The notes beneath the pieces were generated by a model. That model saw nothing but the letters and a program-made list of their open reading frames with translations, was not told where the DNA came from and did no database searches. Source: JBBQTQ01 sp038213135 (GTDB taxonomy: Bacteria > Actinomycetota > Thermoleophilia > Gaiellales > Gaiellaceae). Taken from it: a DNA stretch of 64,000 nucleotides. The stretch spans positions 10,734 through 74,733 of the forward strand of contig JBBQTQ010000002.1 in the NCBI GenBank assembly GCA_038213135.1. The letters are read 5' to 3'. The position numbers were made by a program, and so were the translations under genes. Shown one piece after another: positions 50,186 to 58,698 of the stretch. How positions within the stretch are numbered: the first letter of the stretch is position 1; each line of letters begins with the position of its first letter.

Positions 50186-50994
50186 AGGCCGACAATCTGA
50201 TCGATTTCGGCGGCTGTTGGCAAGGAGGGTTGGGCACCCGGCCGCGACGCCGCCAGCGCACCGGCGGCGCACGCGCGCCGCAGAGCCTCCTCCCGCGGGC
50301 GTTCTTCGAGCAGCGAGACGAGCAGACACGCGGTGAACGCGTCCCCGGCGGCGGTGCCGTCGACCGCGGTGACCCGAGGCGGCCGCGCCCTGGCCACTTC
50401 CACCCCGTCTTCGAGCAGCAGCGCGCCCTCGGCGCCCAGGGTGACCGCAACGAGGCCCCCGCGGTCGCCGAGCGCCCGGTGCTCGTGCTCGTTCACGACG
50501 AGCAGGTCGGGCTCGACGCTGAACTCCCGTGCCGGCGCCGCGTTCAGGCAGAGGAACCGCGCCTGAGCGCCCGCCTGCACGACCGCCGAGTCCGGGATCT
50601 CAAGCTGGCAGAGGACGGCATCGGCCGCCCCCACCGCGAAGCCGCCCACGTCGAGGTTCGCGCCGGGCGCGACGACGATCTGGTTCTCGCCGTCGGCTCC
50701 GACAACGATCAGCGCGACGCCGGTCGGCCGTTCGGAGCCACCGAGAGAGAGCTCGACACCCGCCTCGCGCAGCCCGGCCAGCGCGTCCTCGGCGAACCCG
50801 TCCCCTCCCACACAGCCGATCATCCGCACCTCGGCGCCGAGCCGAGCAGCCGCAACTGCCTGATTTGCGCCCTTGCCGCCCGGATGCCGCTCGAAAACGG
50901 CCCCCGTGAGCGTCTCCCCCGGTTGCGGCAGCCGCTCGCAGCGGGCGACGAGATCGAGGTTGATGCTGCCGACGACGGCGATGCTAGGCGGCAA
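50182..50994 (-). CDS. rbsK: Ribokinase (PfkB family)
   Basis: 270 aa. GSINLDLVARCERLPQPGET start, first signature HPGGKGANQAVAAARLG, second signature VDGTAAGDAFTACL with the catalytic Asp. Slightly short for the family. TTG 50994 overlaps the previous gene by 11 bases. It makes ribose 5-phosphate, coupling with the nucleoside hydrolase in salvage. Confidence 0.92.
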   Translation of the reverse strand: MPPSIAVVGSINLDLVARCERLPQPGETLTGAVFERHPGGKGANQAVAAARLGAEVRMIGCVGGDGFAEDALAGLREAGVELSLGGSERPTGVALIVVGADGENQIVVAPGANLDVGGFAVGAADAVLCQLEIPDSAVVQAGAQARFLCLNAAPAREFSVEPDLLVVNEHEHRALGDRGGLVAVTLGAEGALLLEDGVEVARARPPRVTAVDGTAAGDAFTACLLVSLLEERPREEALRRACAAGALAASRPGAQPSLPTAAEIDQIVGL

Positions 50995-51535
50995 GCGCCC
51001 TGAGATCCTCCAGCGCGCGGCCGAGCAGGTTCTCGCGGAGGTCGAAGAGGCCGGCCCAGAGCGAGGCGCGGGACGGGCTGGAGCCGAAGCGCGCGGCTGC
51101 AGCGAGCCCTTCCAGCGCCCGGATCAGCACCGCCAGCTCGAGATAGACCTGCGTGATTCGCGCCGGCGATGCACGCACGCCCGCCCGCTGCAGGACCGCG
51201 CTCCAGTCGAGGAGCTCGGCCGAGCTCGGTTCGCCGTACCAGGAGCGGCCCTCCGCGAGCTCGGCCTCCAGCTCCATCAGATAGCGGCCGAGCGGCGCCT
51301 CCAAGCCGGCGAGTGCGGTCTCCGCCCGGTCGGCGGCCCGCTGCAGCGCCGCCTCGCGGCGCCCGGGAGTGCACGGATCGGCGTCGCCGCGGGCCCAGCG
51401 CTCGAGCAGCCGGCAGAACGCGAGCGCCGAGGCCTCACAGGCGCGCAGCTGCGCCACGAGCCGCGCGGCTGTCCGCTCGGAGCCTCCGTTCTCCAGCAGA
51501 ACGTCGGCCCAGCCGCCGGTGCCGAGAACGGTCAT
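50984..51535 (-). CDS. Unknown helical protein (183 aa)
   Basis: ATG 51535. Predicted all-helical, Ala/Leu/Arg/Glu-rich, without membrane span or signal (CEASALAFCRLLERWARG, APLGRYLMELEAELAEGRSW). Two cysteines near residue 33-41. No family recognised. It lies between RNase J and ribokinase with overlaps on both sides; its start codon lies in one of two 11-bp direct repeats that flank a palindrome-rich insert (51530-51698). Confidence 0.6.
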   Translation of the reverse strand: MTVLGTGGWADVLLENGGSERTAARLVAQLRACEASALAFCRLLERWARGDADPCTPGRREAALQRAADRAETALAGLEAPLGRYLMELEAELAEGRSWYGEPSSAELLDWSAVLQRAGVRASPARITQVYLELAVLIRALEGLAAAARFGSSPSRASLWAGLFDLRENLLGRALEDLRALAA

Positions 51536-51698
51536 ACCTCGTGCTCCTGAGGGCCTGCTGGAGGTGACGGGCCGCAGGGCACAGTATTCGCAATACGGGC
51601 CCGGAGAGCACGGCGCCTCCAGCAGGCCCAGGCCGTGGCCGAGTCCGGCTTCGCCGGGCTGGAGCCTCCGCCGGTCAGGAGCGCGAGGGTCATACCTC
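51530..51698. mobile_element. MITE-like palindromic insert with 11-bp direct repeats
   Basis: GGTCATACCTC occurs at 51530-51540 and 51688-51698. Just inside are GTGCTCCTGA and, near the other end, TCAGGAGCGC, inverted with one mismatch. Within are a 13-bp stem GGCCTGCTGGAGG / CCTCCAGCAGGCC, an inner GTATT-CGC-AATAC hairpin and a CCGGC/GCCGG hairpin. The layout of target duplication plus terminal inverted repeats resembles a non-autonomous insertion. The duplicated bases carry the downstream gene's GAGGT-ATG start. Confidence 0.5.
51532..51693 (-). CDS. 53-codon ORF created by a palindromic insert, doubtful
   Basis: ATG overlaps the RNase J TGA and its own TGA overlaps the next ATG, so ribosomes could read straight through. 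The product (starting MTLALLTGGGSSPAKPDSAT) is Arg/Pro/Cys-rich with no fold signature, and the DNA is dominated by inverted repeats. It may only keep translational coupling across the insert. Confidence 0.35.
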   Translation of the reverse strand: MTLALLTGGGSSPAKPDSATAWACWRRRALRARIANTVPCGPSPPAGPQEHEV

Positions 51699-53336
51699 TA
51701 CGACTACCGGAAGGATCAAGGGCCGTCGACCGGTGCGGTCGTAGACGAGCTGCCCGAGCCCGTCGTGCAGGTGCTCCTGGAGCAGCTTGATCTCCGTGAT
51801 CTGCTGGCTGAGCAGGCCCTGGAGCACGGTCGCCGCCTCGGCCTTCATCTCGTCGAGCAGCGGCCCCGACTCCGCGAAGCCGCGGGCGATCAGCTCCGGT
51901 GCGGCGCTGACGGCGCCGTTCGCAGTGGTGAGTGTCGCCACGACGATCAGGACGCCGTCCTCGGAGAGCTTGCGCCGGTCGCGCAGGGCGACGTCGCTGA
52001 GGTCGCCGACGCTGAGCCCGTCGACGAACGTCACGCCCGCCTGGATGTGGTCGACGATGCGCGCCTTCCCCCGCTCGAGCTCGACGACAGTGCCGTTCTC
52101 GCACATCAGGATCGAATCCGCGGGAACCCCTTGCTCCCCGGCCATCCGGGCCTGCGCGGCCTGCATCCGGTACTCGCCGTGCACGGGCATCACCGCGCGC
52201 GGCCGCACGAGCGACAGGACAGTCCGGATCTCCTCCGAGTTGGCGTGCCCGGAGACGTGCACCGCAGCAATGTCCTGGTGCAAGACCTCTGCGCCGGCCT
52301 TCGCGAGTCCGTTGATCGCGTCGTGCACGCGCAATTCGTTCCCCGGAACGGGCTTGGCCGAGATGATCACAGTGTCGCCGGGCTCGACGTGCACCGCCGG
52401 GTGGTCGTGGTAGGCGATCCGGGTCAGTGCCGAGAGCGGTTCTCCCTGAGAGCCCGTGCAGAGGATCAACACCTCGTGCGGCTGGTACTCGTCGAGGTCG
52501 GTCGGCTTGATCAGCGTCTCGTCGGGAACCTGGATGTAGCCGAGGTTGCGCGCGATGTTCAGGTTCTTGCGCATCGAGCGGCCGACGACCGCAACCTTGC
52601 GACCCACGAGGACGGCGACGTCGATCGCCTGCTGCATCCGATGCACGTTCGAGGCGAAGGAGGCGACGAGAATCCGACCGTTGCGGATCGGAATCAGCTG
52701 GCGGAACGCCTCGCCGACGAGCCGCTCCGACCCGGTCACGCCCGGCCGCTCCGCATTCGTGGAGTCGCCGAGCATCAGGTCGATGCCCCGGTTGCCAAGC
52801 TCCGCGAGCTTGCCCACGTCCGTCCTGACGCCGTCCACGGGTGTGTGGTCGATCTTGTAGTCGCTCGTGTGCAGGACGCGCCCGTCGTCGGTCGAGATCA
52901 GCACGGCGACGTTGTCGGGCACGGAATGGGCCATGTGCACGAACTCGAGCCGGAACGGACCGATCGAGATCTCTCCGTCCTCGGGACGCACCTCGCGCAG
53001 CTCGACCGAGCGCAGGAGCCCGTGCTCGTCGAGCTTCGACTGGACGAGGCCCAGGGTCAGCTTCGTCCCGTAGATCGCCGGGATCCGCACCTCGCGCAGC
53101 AGATATGGCAGCCCGCCGACGTGATCCTCGTGTGCGTGCGTGAGGACGACGGCGTGCACGTCGTCGCGATCGCGCAGGTACGAGATGTCCGGCAGGATCA
53201 GGTCGACGCCGAGATGCTCGTCCCGCGGGAAGGCCAGCCCGGCGTCGAGCACGATCGCGCCGCCCTCGGTCTCGAAGACGGTCATGTTCTTCCCGACCTC
53301 GCCGAGCCCGCCGAGCGGAATGATCCGGAGCGCCAC
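51690..53336 (-). CDS. rnj: Ribonuclease J
   Basis: 548 aa metallo-beta-lactamase/beta-CASP nuclease. Zinc motif LTHAHEDHVGGLPYLL, GTKLTLGLVQSKL, HMAHSVPDNVAVLI, HTSDYKIDHTP, LGDSTNAERPG, beta-CASP motifs (ILCTGSQGEPLSAL, VHVSGHANSEEI, MPVHGEYRM) and a C-terminal domain. It matures and degrades RNA by 5'-3' exo- and endonuclease action. GTG 53336 begins at the conserved ALRIIPLGGLGEVGKNM. Confidence 0.96.
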   Translation of the reverse strand: MALRIIPLGGLGEVGKNMTVFETEGGAIVLDAGLAFPRDEHLGVDLILPDISYLRDRDDVHAVVLTHAHEDHVGGLPYLLREVRIPAIYGTKLTLGLVQSKLDEHGLLRSVELREVRPEDGEISIGPFRLEFVHMAHSVPDNVAVLISTDDGRVLHTSDYKIDHTPVDGVRTDVGKLAELGNRGIDLMLGDSTNAERPGVTGSERLVGEAFRQLIPIRNGRILVASFASNVHRMQQAIDVAVLVGRKVAVVGRSMRKNLNIARNLGYIQVPDETLIKPTDLDEYQPHEVLILCTGSQGEPLSALTRIAYHDHPAVHVEPGDTVIISAKPVPGNELRVHDAINGLAKAGAEVLHQDIAAVHVSGHANSEEIRTVLSLVRPRAVMPVHGEYRMQAAQARMAGEQGVPADSILMCENGTVVELERGKARIVDHIQAGVTFVDGLSVGDLSDVALRDRRKLSEDGVLIVVATLTTANGAVSAAPELIARGFAESGPLLDEMKAEAATVLQGLLSQQITEIKLLQEHLHDGLGQLVYDRTGRRPLILPVVVEV

Positions 53337-53445
53337 GGATTGATCTTACGGGCGTGGTTCCCGGAAGGGTGAGACGCATTTCCCCCTTTGTGGTGACGCA
53401 TCGCCGCCGATATCGACACAGAACGTGGACATGCAGCGAACCCAT

Positions 53446-55917
53446 ATGACTCAGACCAAGCGCACTGGAGCCCTCGCCCTCGCGGTCTCGGCTCTCCTGA
53501 TCAGCGTCCCCGGCCTCGCAGAGGCCCGTGGCGTGAAGCAGCCCGACAACCATTCGCGGGCGTACGGCACCACCTCTCGGGCGTACGGGAGCAGCTCTCG
53601 GGGCGTCTCGCTCCCGCAGGGTCTCCAGGCAGCCCGTCCCGGTTCCGTCTTCTCGAACATCTGGAACCAGAGCAAGCCTCTGGCCGCCCCGGCTCCTGCC
53701 GTGGTCCGCGGTGTCGCGGTCCCGGAGATCGTTCCGACGGCTCCCGTCGCGGCCCCGGCCGCAGTGGTGGCCGCCCCGGAGCAGGCTCAGGTGCGGGCCC
53801 CGGCTCCGGCCCCGGCCGTCTCGAGCGACCCGAAGATCGATCCGAGCGTCGTCGCCTCCACCAACACGGAGCAGCAGACGCAGAGCTCCTCGGATCCGCT
53901 CGTGCACGTGATCGTGTACGGGCCCGGCGCGCGTGGCGCGCTCGAGGGTCTCGGCGCGAGCCAGCTCGACCACGTCTCGCTGATCAACGCTGAGAGCGGT
54001 GCGCTTGCCGCTTCGAAGCTCGACTCCCTCGCGCACAGCCGGGGCGTCTCCTTCATCACCGTGGATTCGCCGATCGTCAACACCGCTGTGAGCTCGGCGC
54101 TGAGCTCGTCTTCGGCGGTCACGCTCTACCCGAAGATCGACAACGTCGACGCCGCCTGGAACAATGGCCTCACCGGCCAGGGCATCGGCATCGCGGTCGT
54201 CGACAGCGGCGTCGCGCCGAACAACGACCTCGGCTCGCGGCTGACCGCGGTGGCCGGCTCGCCCAGCATCACGACCACCTCGGACGATGTCGGCCACGGC
54301 ACGTTCGTGGCGACCGTCGCCGCGGGCAAGAGCTCGGACGGGCGCTACATCGGAATCGCTCCGGGCGCCAAGGTCTACGGCATCAAGGTCGCAAGCCCGG
54401 ACGGCGTCTACTCGAGCGACATCATCAACGGCCTCGCGTGGGTGTTCAACCACGCGTCGACGTACAACATCAAGGTCGTCAACCTCTCGCTCGCCGAGAC
54501 GGTTCCGAGCAACTACACGACGAGCGCGCTCGACCAGGCCGTCGAGTCGCTCTGGCAGGGCAACATCACCGTCGTCACCTCGTCCGGAAACAGCGGGCCC
54601 GACACGGCGCTCTACGCCCCCGCTAACGATCCCTTCGTCGTCACGGTCGGCGCGTCCGACTCGAACGACACGCTCTCGACGACGGATGACTTCGTCGCAA
54701 GCTTCTCGACGTACGGCACGACGATGGACGGCTTCGTCAAGCCGGAGGTCATGGCTCCCGGCCGGCACATCGTCGCCGACGAGCCCTCCGGTGCGCAGCT
54801 CGACCTGATGGCGCCGGCGGCGAACCACATCGAGTCCGGCTACCTGATGATGAACGGCACGTCGTTCGCCGCCCCGCAGGTCGCCGGCGCGATTGCTCTG
54901 CTCCTGCAGAAGAACTCGAGCCTGACCCCGAACCAGATCAAGAGCATGCTGATCTCGACCGAGCGGCCTCTGACCGGCTCGAACGCCGGCTCACTCGACA
55001 TCTCGGCGCTGCTCGGCTTCTCAGGTACGCCCGGCCAGGCCAACCAGGGCGTCGCGTACTCGGGCGGCGCCACCACCACCACCTGCAACAGCGGCAGCAA
55101 CAGCTGCCAGAACGCCTTCAACTCGGGCGCCTCGGGCGACGCTCTCTCGTGGGAGCGCGCCGCCGGCAAGTACGAGAACAACGGCAACTACAACAGCGCC
55201 GCCTACGCCTGGGCCAACGCGGCCTACATCTGGGGCCCGAAGGCGGGCAACTGGCAGGGCGAGGGTGTCGACGCGGACAGGGCTTCGGCGGACGCGCTCA
55301 AGGGCGGTAACCCGAGCAAGTCCGGGAACATCTACAACAACGTCGCGAGCGACTTCATCACGCTGGGTGCCTTCCAGATGGCAGCGGTCGCCTACGACCG
55401 GGCGGGCGCGAGCTTCGTCCAGGCTGGCACCTACGGCTACGCGGCCACCGCCTGGGAGAACGCGGCGAACGCCATGACCCAGAGCACGACGCCGAGCTGG
55501 GCCGCCGTCTCCTACGAGTACGCCGGCAACGCCCGTCAGCAGAACGGCCAGAACGGCTCGGCAGCTCAGGACTGGGAGAACGCGGCGACCTCCTGGCAGA
55601 ACCAGGCCGCCTCGGCTGCCAACTCGGACAAGTACGGGCTCTACCACAACGCCAGCTACGCCTGGTGGATGGCGGCGGGTCTCCGCGGTCTCGCGAGTTC
55701 GCCCGCCAAGCAGCAGGCTGACCAGGCGAACGCAAGCTCGAGCTGGAGCGCCTCCTCGTCCTGGAGCGCCTCCTCGTCCTGGAGCGCCTCCTCGTCCTGG
55801 AGCGCCTCCTCGAGCTGGAGCGCCTCCTCGAGCTGGAGCACCTCCTCGAGCTGGAGCGGTGCGAACGGCGCCTGGAACTCGGCTTCCAGCTGGAACTCGT
55901 CGAACGATTGGGGATAG
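53446..55917 (+). CDS. Secreted S8 protease with helical-repeat domain and Trp-periodic tail (~823 aa)
   Basis: Signal peptide (TGALALAVSALLISVPGLAEA), Pro/Ala linker, pro-region, then the S8 domain: Asp (IAVVDSGVAPNND, ~253), His (VGHGTFVATVAAG, ~284), Asn (SSGNSGPDT) and Ser (MNGTSFAAPQVAGA, ~473). Residues ~560-745 are a run of helical hairpins (ALSWERAAGKYENNGNYNSA, AAVAYDRAGASFVQAG, AAQDWENAATSWQ) resembling TPR/SNAP-type repeats. The end is (SASSSW)n. ATG 53446 fits the signal best; GTG 53425 and ATG 53431 are in frame. Ten bases before the HD-GYP gene at 55928. Paralogue of 19778 in layout. Confidence 0.88.
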   Translation: MTQTKRTGALALAVSALLISVPGLAEARGVKQPDNHSRAYGTTSRAYGSSSRGVSLPQGLQAARPGSVFSNIWNQSKPLAAPAPAVVRGVAVPEIVPTAPVAAPAAVVAAPEQAQVRAPAPAPAVSSDPKIDPSVVASTNTEQQTQSSSDPLVHVIVYGPGARGALEGLGASQLDHVSLINAESGALAASKLDSLAHSRGVSFITVDSPIVNTAVSSALSSSSAVTLYPKIDNVDAAWNNGLTGQGIGIAVVDSGVAPNNDLGSRLTAVAGSPSITTTSDDVGHGTFVATVAAGKSSDGRYIGIAPGAKVYGIKVASPDGVYSSDIINGLAWVFNHASTYNIKVVNLSLAETVPSNYTTSALDQAVESLWQGNITVVTSSGNSGPDTALYAPANDPFVVTVGASDSNDTLSTTDDFVASFSTYGTTMDGFVKPEVMAPGRHIVADEPSGAQLDLMAPAANHIESGYLMMNGTSFAAPQVAGAIALLLQKNSSLTPNQIKSMLISTERPLTGSNAGSLDISALLGFSGTPGQANQGVAYSGGATTTTCNSGSNSCQNAFNSGASGDALSWERAAGKYENNGNYNSAAYAWANAAYIWGPKAGNWQGEGVDADRASADALKGGNPSKSGNIYNNVASDFITLGAFQMAAVAYDRAGASFVQAGTYGYAATAWENAANAMTQSTTPSWAAVSYEYAGNARQQNGQNGSAAQDWENAATSWQNQAASAANSDKYGLYHNASYAWWMAAGLRGLASSPAKQQADQANASSSWSASSSWSASSSWSASSSWSASSSWSASSSWSTSSSWSGANGAWNSASSWNSSNDWG
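55735..55857 (+). repeat. 18-bp tandem repeats encoding (SASSSW)n
   Basis: TGGAGC recurs every 18 bases at 55744, 55762, 55780, 55798, 55816, 55834 and 55852. The first units share TCCTCGTCC and later ones TCCTCGAGC, so the array grew by tandem duplication in two blocks. It encodes the Trp-periodic tail. Confidence 0.85.
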
Positions 55918-55927
55918 GCAGGAACTG

Positions 55928-57604
55928 ATGGCCAACACTGCGCCAGCCGCCGGGCGCGATCCCAGTGCAGTTGCTGCACTGATCACGCTCGTTGCCTCGA
56001 CCGCCAGCGCTCTGCTGGCGGTCGTAGGCGTTCACGCCTTCCACTCGATCGAGGATCAGCCGCTCCTCTACGGGATCTTCGTGGCGATCACGCTCGGATT
56101 GCAGTTCGCAGCGGTCGAGGTCTACGGCCGGGGCACCCTGAGCTTCGCCAGCACGGGCGTCCTCGCCACCGCGTTCAGCTTCGGAGTCGGGCCGGCGATG
56201 CTGACCGGGTTGGCGATGGCGGGTGTGCTGCTCGCCGTCCGGCGGCCAAAGCTCCACCGCGCGGTCTTCGACGCGGCGAACTTCGGCCTCTCGGCAGCCG
56301 CTGCAGCAGCGATCTACCAGGCGCTCGCCGGCCCGAAGCCGCACGAGCTGGTCGCCCTTGGCGCATCCGTGCTGGCGGCGACCGCGTACTGCGCCGTGAA
56401 CGTGGGCCTGCTCAGCGTGGCCATGGGCCTTTCCGAGGGCCTCGACGTCCGCGCAGTCTGGGCCGAGCGCTTCCGCTGGCGCACGCCGTACTACCTCGCC
56501 TCCGGCCCGCTCGCCTACGCCCTGATCTACGCCTACCAGAAGATCGGCATCGTCGGCCTGCTGGCCTTCACGCTGCCGCCCGCGATGATGATGGTCTCCG
56601 TCCGGCAGTACGTCAGCCGCACGCGCAAGTCGGTCGACGAGGTGCGCCAGGCGAACGAAGAGCTGCGCAAGGCGAACCTCGAGCTCGAGTCACGCAACGA
56701 GGATCTGAGCGAGCTGTTCGAGTTCGCCGGCGGCCTCGCAGCTCGCGCGCACGACCGCGACTCCCTGACCGGCTACGCAGAGGAAGCGCTCGAAAAGCTG
56801 ACCGGCGCGAATGCTGCGCTCCACCTCGGCCCGGGCGAGTTCGGTATCGGCCTCGTTGCGGGCGGCAAGCGGATCGCCTCGCTCGTACTCGAGGTCACGC
56901 CCGGCTTCGAGGGCGAGCGCTGGGACCGCCTCCGCGACGCCATCCTTCCCCAGCTCGCGACCGCGATCGAGAGCGCCGAGCTCGTCACCGAGGTGCGGCG
57001 CAAGCACCTGGCCACGATCGCGGCGCTGTCGCGCTCGATGGAAGCGAAGGACGACTACACGGGCGGTCACACCGAGCGCGTCTCCGACGTCGCCGTGGCG
57101 ATCGCATCCAGGCTCGGCTTCTCGGGTGGGGAGCTAGACGATATCGAGGTAGGTGCGCTGCTCCACGACATCGGCAAGATCGGCATCCCCGAGCGGATCC
57201 TTCACAAGCCCGGCCCCCTCGACGACGACGAGTGGAAGGTGATGAAGGAGCACCCGCTCATCTCCGAGCACATCCTCTTGGGGATCGACCTCTCCCCTGT
57301 CGTCGTCCAGATCGCCCGCTCGAGCCACGAGCGGATCGACGGCGCCGGTTACCCGGACCAGCTGGCGGGCGACCAGATCCCGCTCCCGGCGCGGATCGTG
57401 CTCGTCGCCGATGCCTGGGACGCGCTCACGAGCGACCGCCCCTACCGCCGTGGCCGCTCGATCCATGCGGCCATGGAAGAGATTCGCTCGCACTCGGGCA
57501 CGCAGTTCTGTCCGAAGGTCGTCGCAGCGCTCGAGCAGGTGTATCGCGAGGAGCCGCACATCCTCGGCACCGCTCTCCGCGCCGTCGAAGCCGGCGCCGC
57601 TTAG
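55928..57604 (+). CDS. Membrane-anchored HD-GYP phosphodiesterase (558 aa)
   Basis: Six to eight N-terminal helices (~15-235) homologous to the second membrane domain of the 17024 protein (AVWAERFRWRTPYYLASGPL against AVWHERFRWLLPHYIGYG), a coiled coil (VRQANEELRKANLELESRNE), a GAF-like domain (~255-360), then HD-GYP with HDIGKIGIPERILHKPG and SSHERIDGAGYP; the first His of the usual HHE is Ser. It should hydrolyse cyclic di-GMP. AGGA ribosome-binding site in the 10-base gap after the protease gene. No GGDEF domain. Confidence 0.88.
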   Translation: MANTAPAAGRDPSAVAALITLVASTASALLAVVGVHAFHSIEDQPLLYGIFVAITLGLQFAAVEVYGRGTLSFASTGVLATAFSFGVGPAMLTGLAMAGVLLAVRRPKLHRAVFDAANFGLSAAAAAAIYQALAGPKPHELVALGASVLAATAYCAVNVGLLSVAMGLSEGLDVRAVWAERFRWRTPYYLASGPLAYALIYAYQKIGIVGLLAFTLPPAMMMVSVRQYVSRTRKSVDEVRQANEELRKANLELESRNEDLSELFEFAGGLAARAHDRDSLTGYAEEALEKLTGANAALHLGPGEFGIGLVAGGKRIASLVLEVTPGFEGERWDRLRDAILPQLATAIESAELVTEVRRKHLATIAALSRSMEAKDDYTGGHTERVSDVAVAIASRLGFSGGELDDIEVGALLHDIGKIGIPERILHKPGPLDDDEWKVMKEHPLISEHILLGIDLSPVVVQIARSSHERIDGAGYPDQLAGDQIPLPARIVLVADAWDALTSDRPYRRGRSIHAAMEEIRSHSGTQFCPKVVAALEQVYREEPHILGTALRAVEAGAA

Positions 57605-57813
57605 GTTCCCGCTGGGAAATGCCACGTGCGCTGCTCGGCGGCGCGCACGTGAGCATGGACCGTGGGTGAACCCCTGGTTCCCCCACGAGCCCCCTCCTCG
57701 CTGGCGGACTGGCCCGGCAAGCGCTCGCGGAGCCGGCGAATGCCAACTCGGCCCAGATGAACCCGCTCCCGGGCCACTGTTGCCGACGCCGGCAAACCCG
57801 GCATCGGCGGTGC
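57605..57813. other. Hairpin-rich region between HD-GYP and dapA
   Basis: 209 bases without a gene. Besides the repeat at 57661 it has CACGTGCGC...GCGCACGTG (about 57622-57650), and near the dapA stop GCCGACGCCGGC facing CCCGGCATCGGC. The latter could terminate dapA on the minus strand; the first may terminate the HD-GYP transcript. Confidence 0.4.
57661..57698 (+). repeat. Dispersed hairpin, copy B (3' of HD-GYP gene)
   Basis: Arms CGTGGGTGAACC and GGTTCCCCCACG with CCT loop, followed by AGCCCCCTCCT. Differs from copy A at 13626 only at the two partners of one base pair. It lies 57 bases after the HD-GYP stop. Confidence 0.6.
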
Positions 57814-58689
57814 CTAAACGGTTGCGAGCGCCCCCAGGCGCTCGAGACAGGCGCGGACCTGTGCCACTTCCTGGTCCGTCGCTGGGACGAGCGGGAGACG
57901 CAGGCCGCCGACCTCGTGGCCCAGGAGGTTCAGTGCGGCCTTGATCGCGATCGGGTTCGGCGCGATCTTGAGCAGGTCGTAGGCGGGCTGCAGCTCATCG
58001 TCGAGCCTGCGGGCGCCCTCGGTGTCGCCCTCGCCGTAACGGCCGATCATCTCCTTGACCTGCGGGCCGACGACGTGCGTGTGAACGCAGACGCCGCCGA
58101 TGCCGCCGAGCTCCAGGAACGGATGGATCAGGTAGTCGTCGCCCGCGTAGAGGTCGAGGCCGAACCCGGGAATCCGGCGGGCCTGCTCGAGGTCGTCGTT
58201 CGCCTGCTTGACGGCTTTCACGCTCGGGATCTCGGCGAGCTGCGCGATCGTCTCCGGCTCGATGTTGATCACGACCCGGCCGGGGATGTTGTAGACGACG
58301 ATCGGCAGGTCGCTCGCCGCGGCGATCGCCTTGAAGTGCTCGACGATCCCGCGCTGCGGCGGCTTGTTGTAGTACGGCGTCACGATCAGCAGACCGTCGA
58401 CGCCGAGCTCGTGTGCCCGCTCCGTCAGGTGCACAGAGTGCGCGGTCGAGTACGTGCCCGTACCTGCGACGATCGTGGCTCGATCCCCGACTGCATCGAG
58501 GGCGACGCGGAACAGCTCCATCCGCTCCTCGTCGGTCAGCGTCGGCGACTCGCCGGTGGTGCCGGCGACGACGAGGCCGTCGGAGCCGTGGTCTACGAGG
58601 TACGCAGCCAGCTCGCGGAAGCTCGCGTAGTCGATGGCGCCGTCGGCGGCGAACGGCGTCACGATCGCGGTCAGGACCTGCCCGAGCAT
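57814..58689 (-). CDS. dapA: 4-hydroxy-tetrahydrodipicolinate synthase
   Basis: 291 aa TIM barrel. GTTGESPTLTDEER (pyruvate pocket), VTPYYNKPPQRG with the catalytic Tyr, and Schiff-base Lys in SVKAVKQAND (~residue 160). It condenses pyruvate with aspartate semialdehyde, the first committed lysine/DAP step. ATG start; ten bases downstream of dapB on the same strand, forming dapB-dapA. Confidence 0.95.
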   Translation of the reverse strand: MLGQVLTAIVTPFAADGAIDYASFRELAAYLVDHGSDGLVVAGTTGESPTLTDEERMELFRVALDAVGDRATIVAGTGTYSTAHSVHLTERAHELGVDGLLIVTPYYNKPPQRGIVEHFKAIAAASDLPIVVYNIPGRVVINIEPETIAQLAEIPSVKAVKQANDDLEQARRIPGFGLDLYAGDDYLIHPFLELGGIGGVCVHTHVVGPQVKEMIGRYGEGDTEGARRLDDELQPAYDLLKIAPNPIAIKAALNLLGHEVGGLRLPLVPATDQEVAQVRACLERLGALATV

Positions 58690-58698
58690 CCTCCGATC

